A program made the translations under genes and the position numbers. From positions 1-34,603 of the forward strand of contig CANNUR010000003.1 of the NCBI GenBank assembly GCA_947523045.1: DNA of 34,603 nucleotides. The letters run 5' to 3'. Shown here in pieces: positions 16,773-25,715 of this stretch. Within the stretch, counting starts at the first letter, position 1. Each line of letters begins with the position of its first letter. The notes under the pieces are model-generated. The model was not told where the DNA came from. It saw only the letters and a list, made by a program, of their open reading frames with translations, and ran no database searches. Source of the stretch: an uncultured Prosthecobacter sp. (GTDB lineage: Bacteria; Verrucomicrobiota; Verrucomicrobiia; Verrucomicrobiales; Verrucomicrobiaceae).

Positions 16773-17519
16773 ATGCGCTACGCCTTCTTCGACCTCGACC
16801 ACACCCTGCTGCCGTTCGACACGCAGACCCTGTTCTGCAACTACGTGCTGCATCGCCACCCCTGGCGCGTCGTTCTGCACCTGCTGTTCCTGCCCTTCGC
16901 CCTCGGCCGGGCGGTCGGTCTGGTCAGCACCGCCACCGCCAAGCGCGCCTTCCTTTCCTACCTGTGGGGCATGCCGAAAAGCCGGCTGCAGGCGCTGGCG
17001 CGCGATTTCGCCCGCGACTGCGTCGATTCCTGGATCTACCCCGAGCTACGCGCCGAGATCCTCCGCCACAAGCATCAGGGGCGGCGCCTCGTGCTCAACA
17101 CCGCCAGCCCCGACTTCTACACCCACGAGATCGCCGCCGTGCTCGAGTTCGACCACTGCATCAGCACCCGCTTCCGCTTGGGCGCCGCTGTGGCGCTGCG
17201 TCCGGCGCTGGAGGGGCCGAACAACAAGCGTGACGCCAAAATCGTCGCCATGCGCGAGGCCCTGCCCGGGGTGAAGGCGCTGAGCGACGAGCAGCGCTTC
17301 CACTGCTGGGCCTACAGCGACAGCCCCGCCGACATCCCCCTGCTGGAGTTTGCCGGCAACCGCGTGCTCGTGCATCCGGGCGGCCGCCTGCGCCGGCATT
17401 TCCCGCAGCATGATGTCACCGTGCTCACCCCGCGCCGCCCCTACTGGGGCAAGCTCGGCGGCCTGCTCGCCGCCCTGCGCCAGATCGTCGGTCTGCACCG
17501 CGAGCGCGGCCGCCGCTGA
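16773..17519 (+). CDS. HAD-IB family phosphatase (SerB-like)
   Basis: A 248-residue haloacid-dehalogenase-superfamily hydrolase. Motif I is FFDLDHTLLPFD with nucleophile D7 and general acid D9; motif II is LNTASPDFY; a Lys of motif III occurs in NNKRDAK; motif IV is YSDSPADIPLLEFAG. The helical cap between motifs I and II contains a hydrophobic stretch (VVLHLLFLPFALGRAVGL, about 32-50), as in HAD-IB phosphatases related to phosphoserine phosphatase. The physiological phosphate ester is unknown. The ATG at 16773 places motif I at the usual N-terminal position. The gene precedes tRNA-Arg by 51 bp. Confidence 0.85.
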   Translation: MRYAFFDLDHTLLPFDTQTLFCNYVLHRHPWRVVLHLLFLPFALGRAVGLVSTATAKRAFLSYLWGMPKSRLQALARDFARDCVDSWIYPELRAEILRHKHQGRRLVLNTASPDFYTHEIAAVLEFDHCISTRFRLGAAVALRPALEGPNNKRDAKIVAMREALPGVKALSDEQRFHCWAYSDSPADIPLLEFAGNRVLVHPGGRLRRHFPQHDVTVLTPRRPYWGKLGGLLAALRQIVGLHRERGRR

Positions 17520-17526
17520 CATCCGC

Positions 17527-17555
17527 TTGCCCCCGGCCCCTCGTGGCGATAGACT
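17527..17555 (+). promoter_or_regulatory. Candidate promoter for tRNA-Arg
   Basis: TTGCCC (17527-17532) and TAGACT (17550-17555) are separated by exactly 17 bases, and the tRNA begins 15 bases after the -10 element. Each box matches four of six sigma-70 consensus bases. Confidence 0.4.
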
Positions 17556-17570
17556 GGCGACTCGCCAACT

Positions 17571-17643
17571 GCACCCGTAGCTCAGTGGATAGAGCAGCGG
17601 ATTTCTAATCCGTAGGTCGAAGGTTCGATCCCTTCCGGGTGCG
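17571..17643 (+). tRNA. tRNA-Arg (anticodon UCU)
   Basis: A complete 73-base cloverleaf. The acceptor strands GCACCCG (17571-17577) and CGGGTGC (17636-17642) pair perfectly, followed by discriminator G17643. The D arm is GCTC...GAGC. The anticodon stem GCGGA/TCCGT encloses loop TTTCTAA with anticodon TCT, reading AGA. The T arm is GAAGG-TTCGATC-CCTTC. No CCA is encoded. No integrase or duplicated tRNA 3' end is seen next to it. Confidence 0.95.
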
Positions 17644-17834
17644 CTCGGCGTGGTGACAGCCGTGGAAGCGATGCCGTCAGGGCCCTGTCGGTTCCACTAG
17701 GCAAGGGCAACTGCCCTCCGCCAGAGTGGCCTGTTTCCGATGGCAGAACCAAGGAAAGCCTGCCCACCCCTGGCCCCGAACTTGCGCGCAGATGCAAGAA
17801 TCCCGGTTTTGCCGGGTTGAACTGCAAGCCGCCC

Positions 17835-19871
17835 ATGTCCTGGCTCTTCCCGCTCTACCTGCTCGGTGCGGGCGCGATCCTCGCGCCGATCCTGATCCAT
17901 TTGCGGCGACGGCCACCGCAGGAGCGGGTGGAATTCAGCTCGCTGATGTTCCTGCAGGCGCGCACGCCGCAGCCGAGCCGCAAGCGCCGGATCGAGCACT
18001 GGCTGCTGCTGCTGCTGCGCTGCCTGGCCCTGCTGCTGCTGGCCCTGATGTTCGCCCGGCCTTGGCTGCAGGGCGACGCCCGCGCGCTGGCCGGCGCGGG
18101 CAAGGCGGTGCTGATCCTGGTCGACCGCAGCGCCTCGATGCAGCGCGCCGACCTGATGGCACAGGCGGTGGCGCAGGCGCGCGCCGAGGTGCAGGCCGCC
18201 GGCCCGCAGGATCGGGTCGCCCTGGCCGCCTTCGACGCCAGCCTGCAGCCGCTCTGGAGCTTCGATCAGGACACCGGGGACCGCGCCGGCCTGCTCCAGC
18301 AGCTTGAAAGCCTGCGCCCCGGCTGGCAGGCCACCGACCTCGGCCGCAGCCTGGTGGACGCCCTCGGTCTGCTCGCTGGCGCTTCTGGCAGCGCCGGCCG
18401 GGAGCAGCGGCTGGTGGTCATCACCGACCTCCAGGAGGGCGCCCAGCTCGACGCCCTGCGCGGGGTCGCCTGGCCGGAGACGGTGCGCGTGAAACTGCTG
18501 CGCGTCGAAGCGCCTGAGGCCGGGAATTTCAGCCTCAGCCTCGCCGCCGCCGAGCCCGATGCGGCCGCGGCGGTGCCCTCGCTGCGGGTGCGGGTGACGA
18601 ATGCCCGCGAGTCGGCGGCGACCGATTTCCGCCTGCGCTGGGACAAGGCCGGCAGCGAGGTGATCGCCGGGCAGGTGCCGCCCGGGACCACCCGTCTGCT
18701 GCGCGTACCGCTGCCGGACAAGCCGGCCGCCGAGGGCGACACCCTCCTTCTCGAGGGCGATGCCGAAGCCTTCGACAACCGTGTGTTCTTCGCCCCCGCC
18801 CCGCCGCGGCCGGTCAACGTCGCCTGGCTGGGACCGACGACCGGGGCCGACGAAGCGGCGTCGCCGCTCTACTACCTGCGGCGCGCCCTGCAGCCGACCG
18901 CGGCCCTGCAGCCGCAGGTGGTGCAGAACGGGGCCGCCGGGTTGCCCGGCGCCCGGCTGGCGGTCCTGCACGGCGCCGCGCCGCCGGCGGAACTGGGCGA
19001 CTGGCTGCGCGCCGGCGGTTTGGCGGTCTGGCTGCTCGAACCCGGCACCCCTGCGGCATCGATCGAGGCCCTGGCGGGGGTGGCGGGCTTCACGGTCGAG
19101 GAGGCCCCGGCCGAGGGCTACCGCATGCTCGCCGAGGTGCAGGCCGAGCACGCCCTGCTGCGACCCTTTGCCGACCCGCGACTGCGCGATTTCACCAAGC
19201 TGCGGTTCTGGAAGCACCGGCGCGTGACCCTGAGCGGCGAGGCGGCGCGGCGAGGCGTGGAAGTGCTGGCGCGATTCGACAACGGCGATCCCGCCCTGCT
19301 GGCGCTGCCGGTGGGATCGGGCACTCTGGTGCTGCTGCCCAGCGGCTGGCAGCCGGCCGACAGCCAGCTCGCCCTGTCGACCAAGTTTGTGCCGCTGCTG
19401 TTCGGCTGGCTGGAGGCGGCCGGGTTTGCCCATGCCGAAGCCGCGGGACTGAAGGTCGGCGACGCCCTGCCAGGGGTTGCAACAGCCGCCACCCTGCGGA
19501 CCCCCGAGGGTCGGGAGGTGGCGCTCGCCGCCGGTGCGACCTACCGCACGGAAAGCGTCGGTCTGCATCAGGTGACCACCGGAACGGAAAACCGCTGGCA
19601 CGCGGTCCAGCTCGCGCCCGCCGAGGGTCGCACCTCGCCGATGGCGGTGGAGCGGCTGGCCGACTTCGGGGTCCGTCTTGAAGCCGCCGGCACGGCCGCG
19701 GAAGTGGCCGAGGCCGCGCAGGTGCAGGAACGCCTCGCCGCCGGGGAGGCCGAGGAACGCCAGCAGGCCTGGTGGTGGATTTTGGTCGCCCTGCTCGCCG
19801 TGCTGGGCGCGGAGACGCTCCTGGCCGCCCGCAGCGCGCGACCCGAGCGAAGCGCCGCGGTTGCAACGTAA
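17835..19871 (+). CDS. BatA-domain VWA membrane protein
   Basis: A 678-residue membrane protein. The N-terminus (MSWLFPLYLLGAGAILAPIL, then HLRRRPPQERVEFSSLMFL) is the BatA double-membrane-segment module; its second helix is LLLLLRCLALLLLALMFARP (about 57-76). Residues about 90-210 form a von Willebrand factor A domain with the MIDAS motif LVDRSASM (D near 96). Beta-rich domains and a degenerate amidotransferase-like region (about 330-550) follow, and a C-terminal membrane helix (WWWILVALLAVLGAETLL) ends the protein. It opens a four-gene operon; the next gene begins 15 bp downstream. Relatives occur in MoxR/DUF58-linked clusters, but neither gene is here. An upstream in-frame TTG (17817) exists, but ATG 17835 matches the family start. 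A CCCGG-TTTTG-CCGGG hairpin precedes it (17802-17816). Confidence 0.85.
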   Translation: MSWLFPLYLLGAGAILAPILIHLRRRPPQERVEFSSLMFLQARTPQPSRKRRIEHWLLLLLRCLALLLLALMFARPWLQGDARALAGAGKAVLILVDRSASMQRADLMAQAVAQARAEVQAAGPQDRVALAAFDASLQPLWSFDQDTGDRAGLLQQLESLRPGWQATDLGRSLVDALGLLAGASGSAGREQRLVVITDLQEGAQLDALRGVAWPETVRVKLLRVEAPEAGNFSLSLAAAEPDAAAAVPSLRVRVTNARESAATDFRLRWDKAGSEVIAGQVPPGTTRLLRVPLPDKPAAEGDTLLLEGDAEAFDNRVFFAPAPPRPVNVAWLGPTTGADEAASPLYYLRRALQPTAALQPQVVQNGAAGLPGARLAVLHGAAPPAELGDWLRAGGLAVWLLEPGTPAASIEALAGVAGFTVEEAPAEGYRMLAEVQAEHALLRPFADPRLRDFTKLRFWKHRRVTLSGEAARRGVEVLARFDNGDPALLALPVGSGTLVLLPSGWQPADSQLALSTKFVPLLFGWLEAAGFAHAEAAGLKVGDALPGVATAATLRTPEGREVALAAGATYRTESVGLHQVTTGTENRWHAVQLAPAEGRTSPMAVERLADFGVRLEAAGTAAEVAEAAQVQERLAAGEAEERQQAWWWILVALLAVLGAETLLAARSARPERSAAVAT

Positions 19872-19874
19872 TTC

Positions 19875-19881
19875 AAGGGGG
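19875..19881 (+). promoter_or_regulatory. Strong ribosome binding site of the DUF4175-like gene
   Basis: AAGGGGG lies 5 bases before the ATG at 19887 and fixes this start. It is one of the few strong Shine-Dalgarno sites in the window. Confidence 0.7.
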
Positions 19882-19886
19882 ACGCC

Positions 19887-22800
19887 ATGATCGAAGCCCG
19901 CATTCTTCACCAAAAGCTCGACGAGGTGCGCGCGCTTCTGCGTGAGCAGTGCCGGCGACAGGCCACCGCGCGGCTGCTGCTGGTGGCGGCCTTCGCCGCC
20001 GCCGTGCTGGCGCTGGCCCTGCCCCACCTCGGCCCCAAGGCTTCGCCGCTGGTGCCGGGCCTGGCCGCCGTGCTGGCACTGGCCGCCCTCGGGCTGCAGC
20101 TGTGGATCCGCCGCCGTCGCTGGAGCGACACCGAGATCGCCCGCCGGATTGAGGCCCGGCATCCGGACCTCAACGCCCTGCTGCTCACCGCGGTCGAGCA
20201 TCGCGAGAGCGAGCTGCCCGACTTCCTGCGCCAGCGTCTGCTTGCCGAGGCGGCCGCCAAGGCGGCGGTGCAGGCCTGGCCGACCACGGTCGCCCGGCCC
20301 GCCCTGCGGCGCGCGGCCTTCACCCTCGTGGCCGCGGCCGCCCTCTGCGCCGCCGCCTGGATCTGGCTGCTCACCGTGCTGCCGCAGGTCGGCGCGCCGA
20401 CCGTGGCCGCGACCACCCCCGCCGAGCCCGCTCCTGCACCGGCCCCGACGCTGGAGATCGAGATGCGCCCCGGCGACACCGAACTCGAGCAGGGCAGTCG
20501 GCTGGTCGTCGAGGCGACCGTCAAGCCCGCCGCGCCCGAGAGCGCGACGCTGGTGCTGACCGATCTGCAGGGGACCGAACTCGAACGGGTGCCCATGCGC
20601 CTCGGCGTCGATGGCCAGGTCTTCGGCGGTCTGCTGGCACGGGTGAAGCAGGACGCGTTGTACCGGGTCGAGGCCGGCGCTGCGGTGTCGAAGACCCACA
20701 GGATCACCACCTACGTCCATCCCGCGCTCGTCCGCGTCGATGTCCGCATCCTGCCGCCGGCCGGCAGCGGCTTGTCGCCCCGCGACATCAAGAACACCCT
20801 CAAAGCCAGCGTGCCCGAGGGCGGCGCGATCGAGTTCAGCGTCAAGGTCAACAAGCCGGTGCGCGACGCCGAATGGTTCGGCCAGGACAAGACCTCGCTG
20901 CCGTTGCAGCCGCGCGCCGACGATCCGACCGTGCTGACGGCGGTGCTGAAGCCGGAGAAATCGCAGAAGTGGCGGTTGCACCTTGTCGATGCCGACGAGC
21001 GCGCCAACAAGAATCCGCCCTGGTTCACGGTCACCGTGCAACGCAACGAACTCGCGCGCATCGAGGTGGTGTTCCCGAAGCGCGATTTGCAGGTGTCGAC
21101 CCTGCAGGAACTGCCGGTCGAGGCCAGGGTCTGGGACGACCGCAGCGTGCTGCGCAGCGGCCTGTCCTACAGCCTCGCCGGCGCCAGCAAGGACCTGGTG
21201 TTTGAGCATGCGCCGACCGAACCGACGAAAAAGCACGAGGTGCGCGCCCTGCTGGCGCTGGAGAAGGAAAACGCCGAGCCGCGGCAGTTGCTCAGCTACC
21301 ACTTCTGGGCCGAGGACCGCGGGCCGCAGGGGGAGGTGCGCCGCGCGATGAGCGACATGTTCTTCGCCGATGTCCGCCATTTCGAGGACATCTTCCGCGA
21401 GCGCGAGGCGCCGCCGTCGACGCCGGGGGAACCGCCACCGGGGCAGAGCGACAAGCTGCTCGAGCTGCAGAAGCAGGTCGTCAACGCCACTTGGCGCGTC
21501 GTCCGCGACACCAACGCCGGCCGGCTCATGGAGGACGCTGCGCCCGATGTCGAGGTCGTTTATCAGTCGCAGGGCCTGACCCTCGACAAGACCAAGGAGG
21601 CGATGGAGGAGTCCGAGGACGCCGAGGTCAAGCTGGCGCTCACCGAGGCCTGGAAGAGCATGAAGGACGCGCTCGACCCGCTGCAGCAGGCGGCGCGCGA
21701 GCACAAGCGCACGGCGCTCAATCAGGCGCTCGGTTTTGAGCAGAGCGCGCTCGAGTGGCTGCACCGTGCCAGCAGTCGCGAGCACCTCATCCAGCGCCAG
21801 AACCAGCCGCCGCAGGGTGGCCAGGGCCAGCGGCCGAACGAGAACCAGCTCGCCAACCTGGAGCTCAAGCAGGAGGAACAACGCTACGAGGAGGAGAAGG
21901 CCGCCGCGGCCGAGGCCGATCCCGCGCAGCAGGAGAATTTGCAGGTGCTCAACCGGCTCAAGGAACTCGCCCGCCGCCAGGAAGCGCTGGCCGAAAAGAT
22001 GAAGGAGCTGGAGAAACAGATCGCCCAGGCCAAGACCGAGGCCGAGCGCGAGGAACTGGAGAACCAGCTGCAGCGCCTGCAGCAGGAGCAGGAGCAACTG
22101 CTGGGCGACCTCGACGAACTGCAGCAGCGCATGGAGCAGCCCGACAACGCCGCCAACATGGCCGAGGCCCGCGAGCAGTTGGAGCAGGTGCGCGAGCAGG
22201 TCATGGAGGCCGCAGAACAACTGCGCGAGCAGGAACTCGCCGCCGCCGCCAACGCCGCCACCCGCGCCCAGCGCGAGCTGGAGGCGCTCGGCGAGGACTT
22301 CAAGCAGAAGACCGCCCAGCGCTTCAGCGAGGAGATGCAGCAGCTGCGCCGCCAGGCACGCGAGGTGGCCGAGCAGCAGAAGCAGATCGGCGAGGCCCTG
22401 GAAAACCAGAAGACCCCCGGCCCCGGCGAAAGCACGTCGGCGCTGGAACGCATGCTCGATGGCAGCCAGGTGGCGCGGAAAATCGAGGAGCAGAGCGGAC
22501 GGGTGAACGAACTGCTGGAGAATCTGCGCCGGGTCAGCGAGCAGGCGGAAGGCAACAACCCGCTGCTGCACCGCCGCCTCTACGAGGCCGTGCGCGAGGC
22601 CCAGACCAGCGGCCTGGAGCAGAACCTTGAGGAGGCCCGTTTGCAAAGCCGCTACGGCCAGCGCGCCGAAGCCCAGGACGCCGAACGCCAGGCTGCCACC
22701 GCGGTGGAGAAGCTGCAGCAGGGCGTCGAACAGGCCGCCGAAAGCGTGCTCGGCAGCGAGACCGATGCCCTGCGCCTGGCCCGCGCCGAACTCGATGACC

Positions 22801-23354
22801 TGATTCAGGAAGCCGCGGAAGAAGCCGGGGACGCGAAAGCGCCGGGGCAGCCAAGTCCGACAAGTCCGACAAGTCCGACAGGTCAGCAGGGTCAGCAGGG
22901 TCAGCAGGGTCAGCAGGGTCAGCAGGGTCAGCAGGGTCAGCAGGGTCAGCAGGGTCAGCCCTCCCAAGCCCGTCCCGGGGGCGGTTTCTTCTTTGAGGAA
23001 GCCACCGAAGCCCCGAACCGCGGCGCCCTCACCGGGGAGGGTTACGAGCGCTGGAGCGACCGCCTGCGTAACGTCGAGGAGTTGCTCAGCCAGCCCGAGC
23101 TGCGCAATGAGGCCGCGCGCGTGCTCGACAACGCCCGAGCCCTGCGCCACGAGCGCAACGACGCGGCACCGCAGTCCGACCACCTCGCCCTGCGCATCGT
23201 GCAGCCCCTGATCGAACTGCGCGACCGCGTCGCCGAGGAGCTCGCCAGGCGCGAGGCCGGCAACAGCACCGTGCCGGTCGACCGCGACCCGGTTCCCCCC
23301 GCCTTCCGTGATCTCGTCCGCCGCTATTACCAGGAGTTGGGCCGTGGCAATTGA
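19887..23354 (+). CDS. DUF4175-like large coiled-coil membrane protein
   Basis: An 1155-residue protein. Three membrane helices lie in the first 175 residues (about 28-50, 54-73, 145-168), with a conserved IARRIEARHPDLNALLLTAVEH segment between the second and third. Residues about 190-500 are beta-rich, Ig-like periplasmic domains. Residues about 640-980 are extremely Glu/Gln/Arg-rich and predicted long coiled coil (repeated QL..EQE and LEQVREQV heptads). Then come eight tandem GQQ units (from residue 999) and a helical C-terminus. The N-terminus and coiled coil match DUF4175-type proteins that accompany BatA genes. Function unknown; probably an envelope scaffold. Gaps of 15 bp on both sides place it in the middle of the operon. 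Confidence 0.75.
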   Translation: MIEARILHQKLDEVRALLREQCRRQATARLLLVAAFAAAVLALALPHLGPKASPLVPGLAAVLALAALGLQLWIRRRRWSDTEIARRIEARHPDLNALLLTAVEHRESELPDFLRQRLLAEAAAKAAVQAWPTTVARPALRRAAFTLVAAAALCAAAWIWLLTVLPQVGAPTVAATTPAEPAPAPAPTLEIEMRPGDTELEQGSRLVVEATVKPAAPESATLVLTDLQGTELERVPMRLGVDGQVFGGLLARVKQDALYRVEAGAAVSKTHRITTYVHPALVRVDVRILPPAGSGLSPRDIKNTLKASVPEGGAIEFSVKVNKPVRDAEWFGQDKTSLPLQPRADDPTVLTAVLKPEKSQKWRLHLVDADERANKNPPWFTVTVQRNELARIEVVFPKRDLQVSTLQELPVEARVWDDRSVLRSGLSYSLAGASKDLVFEHAPTEPTKKHEVRALLALEKENAEPRQLLSYHFWAEDRGPQGEVRRAMSDMFFADVRHFEDIFREREAPPSTPGEPPPGQSDKLLELQKQVVNATWRVVRDTNAGRLMEDAAPDVEVVYQSQGLTLDKTKEAMEESEDAEVKLALTEAWKSMKDALDPLQQAAREHKRTALNQALGFEQSALEWLHRASSREHLIQRQNQPPQGGQGQRPNENQLANLELKQEEQRYEEEKAAAAEADPAQQENLQVLNRLKELARRQEALAEKMKELEKQIAQAKTEAEREELENQLQRLQQEQEQLLGDLDELQQRMEQPDNAANMAEAREQLEQVREQVMEAAEQLREQELAAAANAATRAQRELEALGEDFKQKTAQRFSEEMQQLRRQAREVAEQQKQIGEALENQKTPGPGESTSALERMLDGSQVARKIEEQSGRVNELLENLRRVSEQAEGNNPLLHRRLYEAVREAQTSGLEQNLEEARLQSRYGQRAEAQDAERQAATAVEKLQQGVEQAAESVLGSETDALRLARAELDDLIQEAAEEAGDAKAPGQPSPTSPTSPTGQQGQQGQQGQQGQQGQQGQQGQQGQPSQARPGGGFFFEEATEAPNRGALTGEGYERWSDRLRNVEELLSQPELRNEAARVLDNARALRHERNDAAPQSDHLALRIVQPLIELRDRVAEELARREAGNSTVPVDRDPVPPAFRDLVRRYYQELGRGN
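22852..22961 (+). repeat. 9-bp tandem repeats encoding SPT and GQQ units
   Basis: Three perfect copies of CAAGTCCGA (22852-22878) are followed by eight of GGTCAGCAG (22881-22952) and one degenerate copy. They stay in frame in the DUF4175-like gene and encode a Ser-Pro-Thr then Gly-Gln-Gln linker. Perfect identity at DNA level implies recent slippage expansion, so copy number may vary between strains. Confidence 0.9.
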
Positions 23355-23369
23355 GCGCCCTCCCACGGC

Positions 23370-25715
23370 ATGACTTTCCTGTTCCAACACCCCGAACGCC
23401 TCTGGATCACGCTGGTCGTGATCGCGGTCGGCGCCGCCGTGCTCTGGCTCGGCTACCGAGAGTCGCCCTTGCGCGGCGGCCGGCGCCTGGCGGCCGGGCT
23501 CTGCAAGCTGGCGGCCCTGGCCCTGCTCGCCCTCTGCCTCGCCGACCCGCGCTGGACGCGGCAGCAGCCGAAGCGCGGTGGCAACGAACTGGCCGTCGTG
23601 GCCGACACCAGTGCCTCGCTCGACCTCGCCGAAACCGCCGGCGGACCGACCCGCGCCGCGGCCCTGCGCCGCGCGCTCGGCAGCGGCGGTGACGAACCCG
23701 GCTGGCTGCGCGAGCTCGGCGAGATCTTCCGCGTCAAGACTCTGGTCGCCGACGAACGCCTGCGCAGCGTCGCCAGCTTCGACGCACTCGATTTTCGCGG
23801 CCAGCGTTCCGATCTCGCGGGTGCGCTGCAAGCCCTCGAGCGCGGGGCCGCCGGGCGCGCCCTCGCCGCCACGGTGCTGTTCACCGACGGCAATGCCACC
23901 GATGCCTGGCCGCAGGCAAAACCCGCGCGGCCGATCTTTCCGGTCCTGGTTGGTTCGCGCGCGCCCTCGCCCGATCTGGCGATCCAGGAGGTGTCGGTCA
24001 GTCAAACCGCCTTTGAGGACTCGCCGGTCGTGCTCACCGTCACCTGGTCGGCCAGGGGCTTCGACAACCGCGAGATCGCGATCGCCGTTCTCGACGACGA
24101 GGGCCGGGTGCTCGTGTCAGAAAAACTCCGCGCCCTCGCCGGCTCGCCGCAGCCCGTGGCGCGCCTGAAGGTGCCGGTGGCCAAGCCGGGCGTCTCCTTC
24201 CTGCGTGTCGCCCTCATGGAGGCCGCCCTGCTGGCCAAGACCGCCAAGAACGAATGGCGCGGCCTGCTCAACGAGACCGTGCGGGTCAACAACGAGCGCC
24301 AGATCGCCGTCGACCGCGGCCAGGGCCCCTACCGCGTGCTTTATGTCTCCGGCAGACCTAACTGGGAATACAAATTCCTCCGCCGCGCCCTCGCTGGCGA
24401 CCCCGAGGTGCAGCTGCCCTCGCTGGTCCGCATCGCCAAGCGCGAGCCGAAGTTCGAGTGGCGCGGCCGGGTGGGCGAGAGCAGCAACCCGCTGTTTCGC
24501 GGTTTTGGCGATCAGGCCTCGGCCCAGCGCTACGATCAACCCGTGCTGATCCGCCTGGGCACGAAGGACGCCCAGGAACTGGCCGAGGGTTTTCCGAAAA
24601 GTGCCGACGCCCTGTTTGGCGAGTACCGCGCGGTGGTGCTCGACGACCTGGAGGCGGATTTCTTCACCCAGGAACAGATGAACCTGCTCGAACGCTTTGT
24701 CGCCGAGCGCGGCGGCGCCCTGCTCATGCTCGGCGGGCAGGAAAGCTTTCAGGCCGGCGGTTATGAGCACACGCCGATCGGCCGCCTGCTGCCGGTGCAC
24801 CTCGACCGCGTCGGTGCCGTCGAACCGGTGCGCAACGCCCGCCTCGACCTCAGCCGCGAGGGCTGGCTCGAACCCTGGACCCGCCTGCGCGCGGGCCAGG
24901 ACGAGGAAGAGCGCCGGCTCGCCGCCATGCCCGGCTTTCATTCGGTCAACCCGGTGCTCTCGATCAAGCCCGGCGCCAGCGTGCTCGCCACCGTGGCCAC
25001 GACCGACGCCACGCATCCGGCCCTCGTCGCCCAGCGCTTTGGCGAGGGTCGCAGCGTGGCCCTGACGATCGGCGATGTCTGGCGCTGGGGCCTGAGCGAT
25101 GCCGCCGCGATGAAGGATCAGGAGCGCTTCTGGCGCCAGCTCATGCGCTGGCTGGTGGTCGACGTGCCCGACCGCGTGCAACTGGCGGTGGAAGCCCGCG
25201 AAGCGAGCGTGAGATTCGCGCTGCGCGTGCGCGAGGCCGATTTCCGCGCGATGGACGACGCCCTGGTGAGCTTTGAGGTCAGCGGACCCGACGGTGCCAA
25301 GGTGCGGCTGCCAGGCGAGCCGAGCCTGACCGAGGCCGGCTTGTTTGAGGCCGAGTTTTTTCCCAAGGCAACCGGGGCCTGGCGGGTGCAGGCAACCGCG
25401 TCCCGGGCGGCCGGCGAGAACCTGCCGGCCTTGGAGGCGGTCAAGCACAGCGGCTGGGCCTGGCAGCCGGAGGTGGCGGAATGGGCGCGCCTCGAACCGG
25501 ATCGCGCCGGCCTGCAGCGACTCGCTGAAGCCAGCGGCGGGCGCCTGCTCGAACTCGATGAGGTCGATCAGCTGCAGGACCTGCTGCGCGCCATTGAGGT
25601 GCCGGTGCAGGAGGTGATCAGCCAGCCGCTCTGGCATGCGCCCTGGGCCTTTGCCCTGCTGCTCGGTCTGCTCGGCGCCGAATGGCTGCTGCGACGGAAG
25701 GGAGGTCTGGCATGA
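23370..25715 (+). CDS. VWA/glutamine-amidotransferase-fold membrane protein
   Basis: A 781-residue membrane protein. Two N-terminal helices (about 11-30, 45-60) precede a VWA-like domain with MIDAS motif AVVADTSASLD (D near 79) and VLFTDGNATD near 170. Residues about 320-575 form a class I amidotransferase-like fold (LYVSGRPNWEYKFLRRAL; ALLMLGGQESFQAGGY), a type in which the catalytic triad is usually degenerate. Beta domains follow, and a last membrane helix (APWAFALLLGLLGAEWLL) near the C-terminus. It starts 15 bp after the DUF4175-like gene and overlaps the next start by ATGA. With the first gene it gives the operon two membrane-bound VWA proteins. Confidence 0.85.
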   Translation: MTFLFQHPERLWITLVVIAVGAAVLWLGYRESPLRGGRRLAAGLCKLAALALLALCLADPRWTRQQPKRGGNELAVVADTSASLDLAETAGGPTRAAALRRALGSGGDEPGWLRELGEIFRVKTLVADERLRSVASFDALDFRGQRSDLAGALQALERGAAGRALAATVLFTDGNATDAWPQAKPARPIFPVLVGSRAPSPDLAIQEVSVSQTAFEDSPVVLTVTWSARGFDNREIAIAVLDDEGRVLVSEKLRALAGSPQPVARLKVPVAKPGVSFLRVALMEAALLAKTAKNEWRGLLNETVRVNNERQIAVDRGQGPYRVLYVSGRPNWEYKFLRRALAGDPEVQLPSLVRIAKREPKFEWRGRVGESSNPLFRGFGDQASAQRYDQPVLIRLGTKDAQELAEGFPKSADALFGEYRAVVLDDLEADFFTQEQMNLLERFVAERGGALLMLGGQESFQAGGYEHTPIGRLLPVHLDRVGAVEPVRNARLDLSREGWLEPWTRLRAGQDEEERRLAAMPGFHSVNPVLSIKPGASVLATVATTDATHPALVAQRFGEGRSVALTIGDVWRWGLSDAAAMKDQERFWRQLMRWLVVDVPDRVQLAVEAREASVRFALRVREADFRAMDDALVSFEVSGPDGAKVRLPGEPSLTEAGLFEAEFFPKATGAWRVQATASRAAGENLPALEAVKHSGWAWQPEVAEWARLEPDRAGLQRLAEASGGRLLELDEVDQLQDLLRAIEVPVQEVISQPLWHAPWAFALLLGLLGAEWLLRRKGGLA
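25701..25705 (+). promoter_or_regulatory. Shine-Dalgarno deciding the start of the caspase-fold gene
   Basis: GGAGG sits 6 bases before ATG 25712, inside the end of the previous gene. It favours this start over the upstream in-frame start at 25682. The stop of the previous gene overlaps the start as ATGA. Confidence 0.7.

Noticed and set aside
17571..17834. tRNA-Arg as an integration site for a genomic island
   Set aside because: No integrase, no duplicated tRNA 3' end, and the downstream operon shares the high GC of its surroundings.
17582..17836. An 84-codon minus-strand frame ending in GIEPSTYGLEIR
   Set aside because: This peptide pattern is the known artefact of reading a tRNA gene antisense; the cloverleaf at 17571-17643 explains it.
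22852..22961. The 9-bp tandem array as a CRISPR
   Set aside because: There are no spacers; units are contiguous and in frame with a protein.
17697..24005. A 2102-codon open frame on the minus strand
   Set aside because: It runs antisense through the BatA and DUF4175-like genes, whose domains, starts and spacing are convincing. Its product is low-complexity (repeated LLT from the GQQ repeat) and arises from high GC content.
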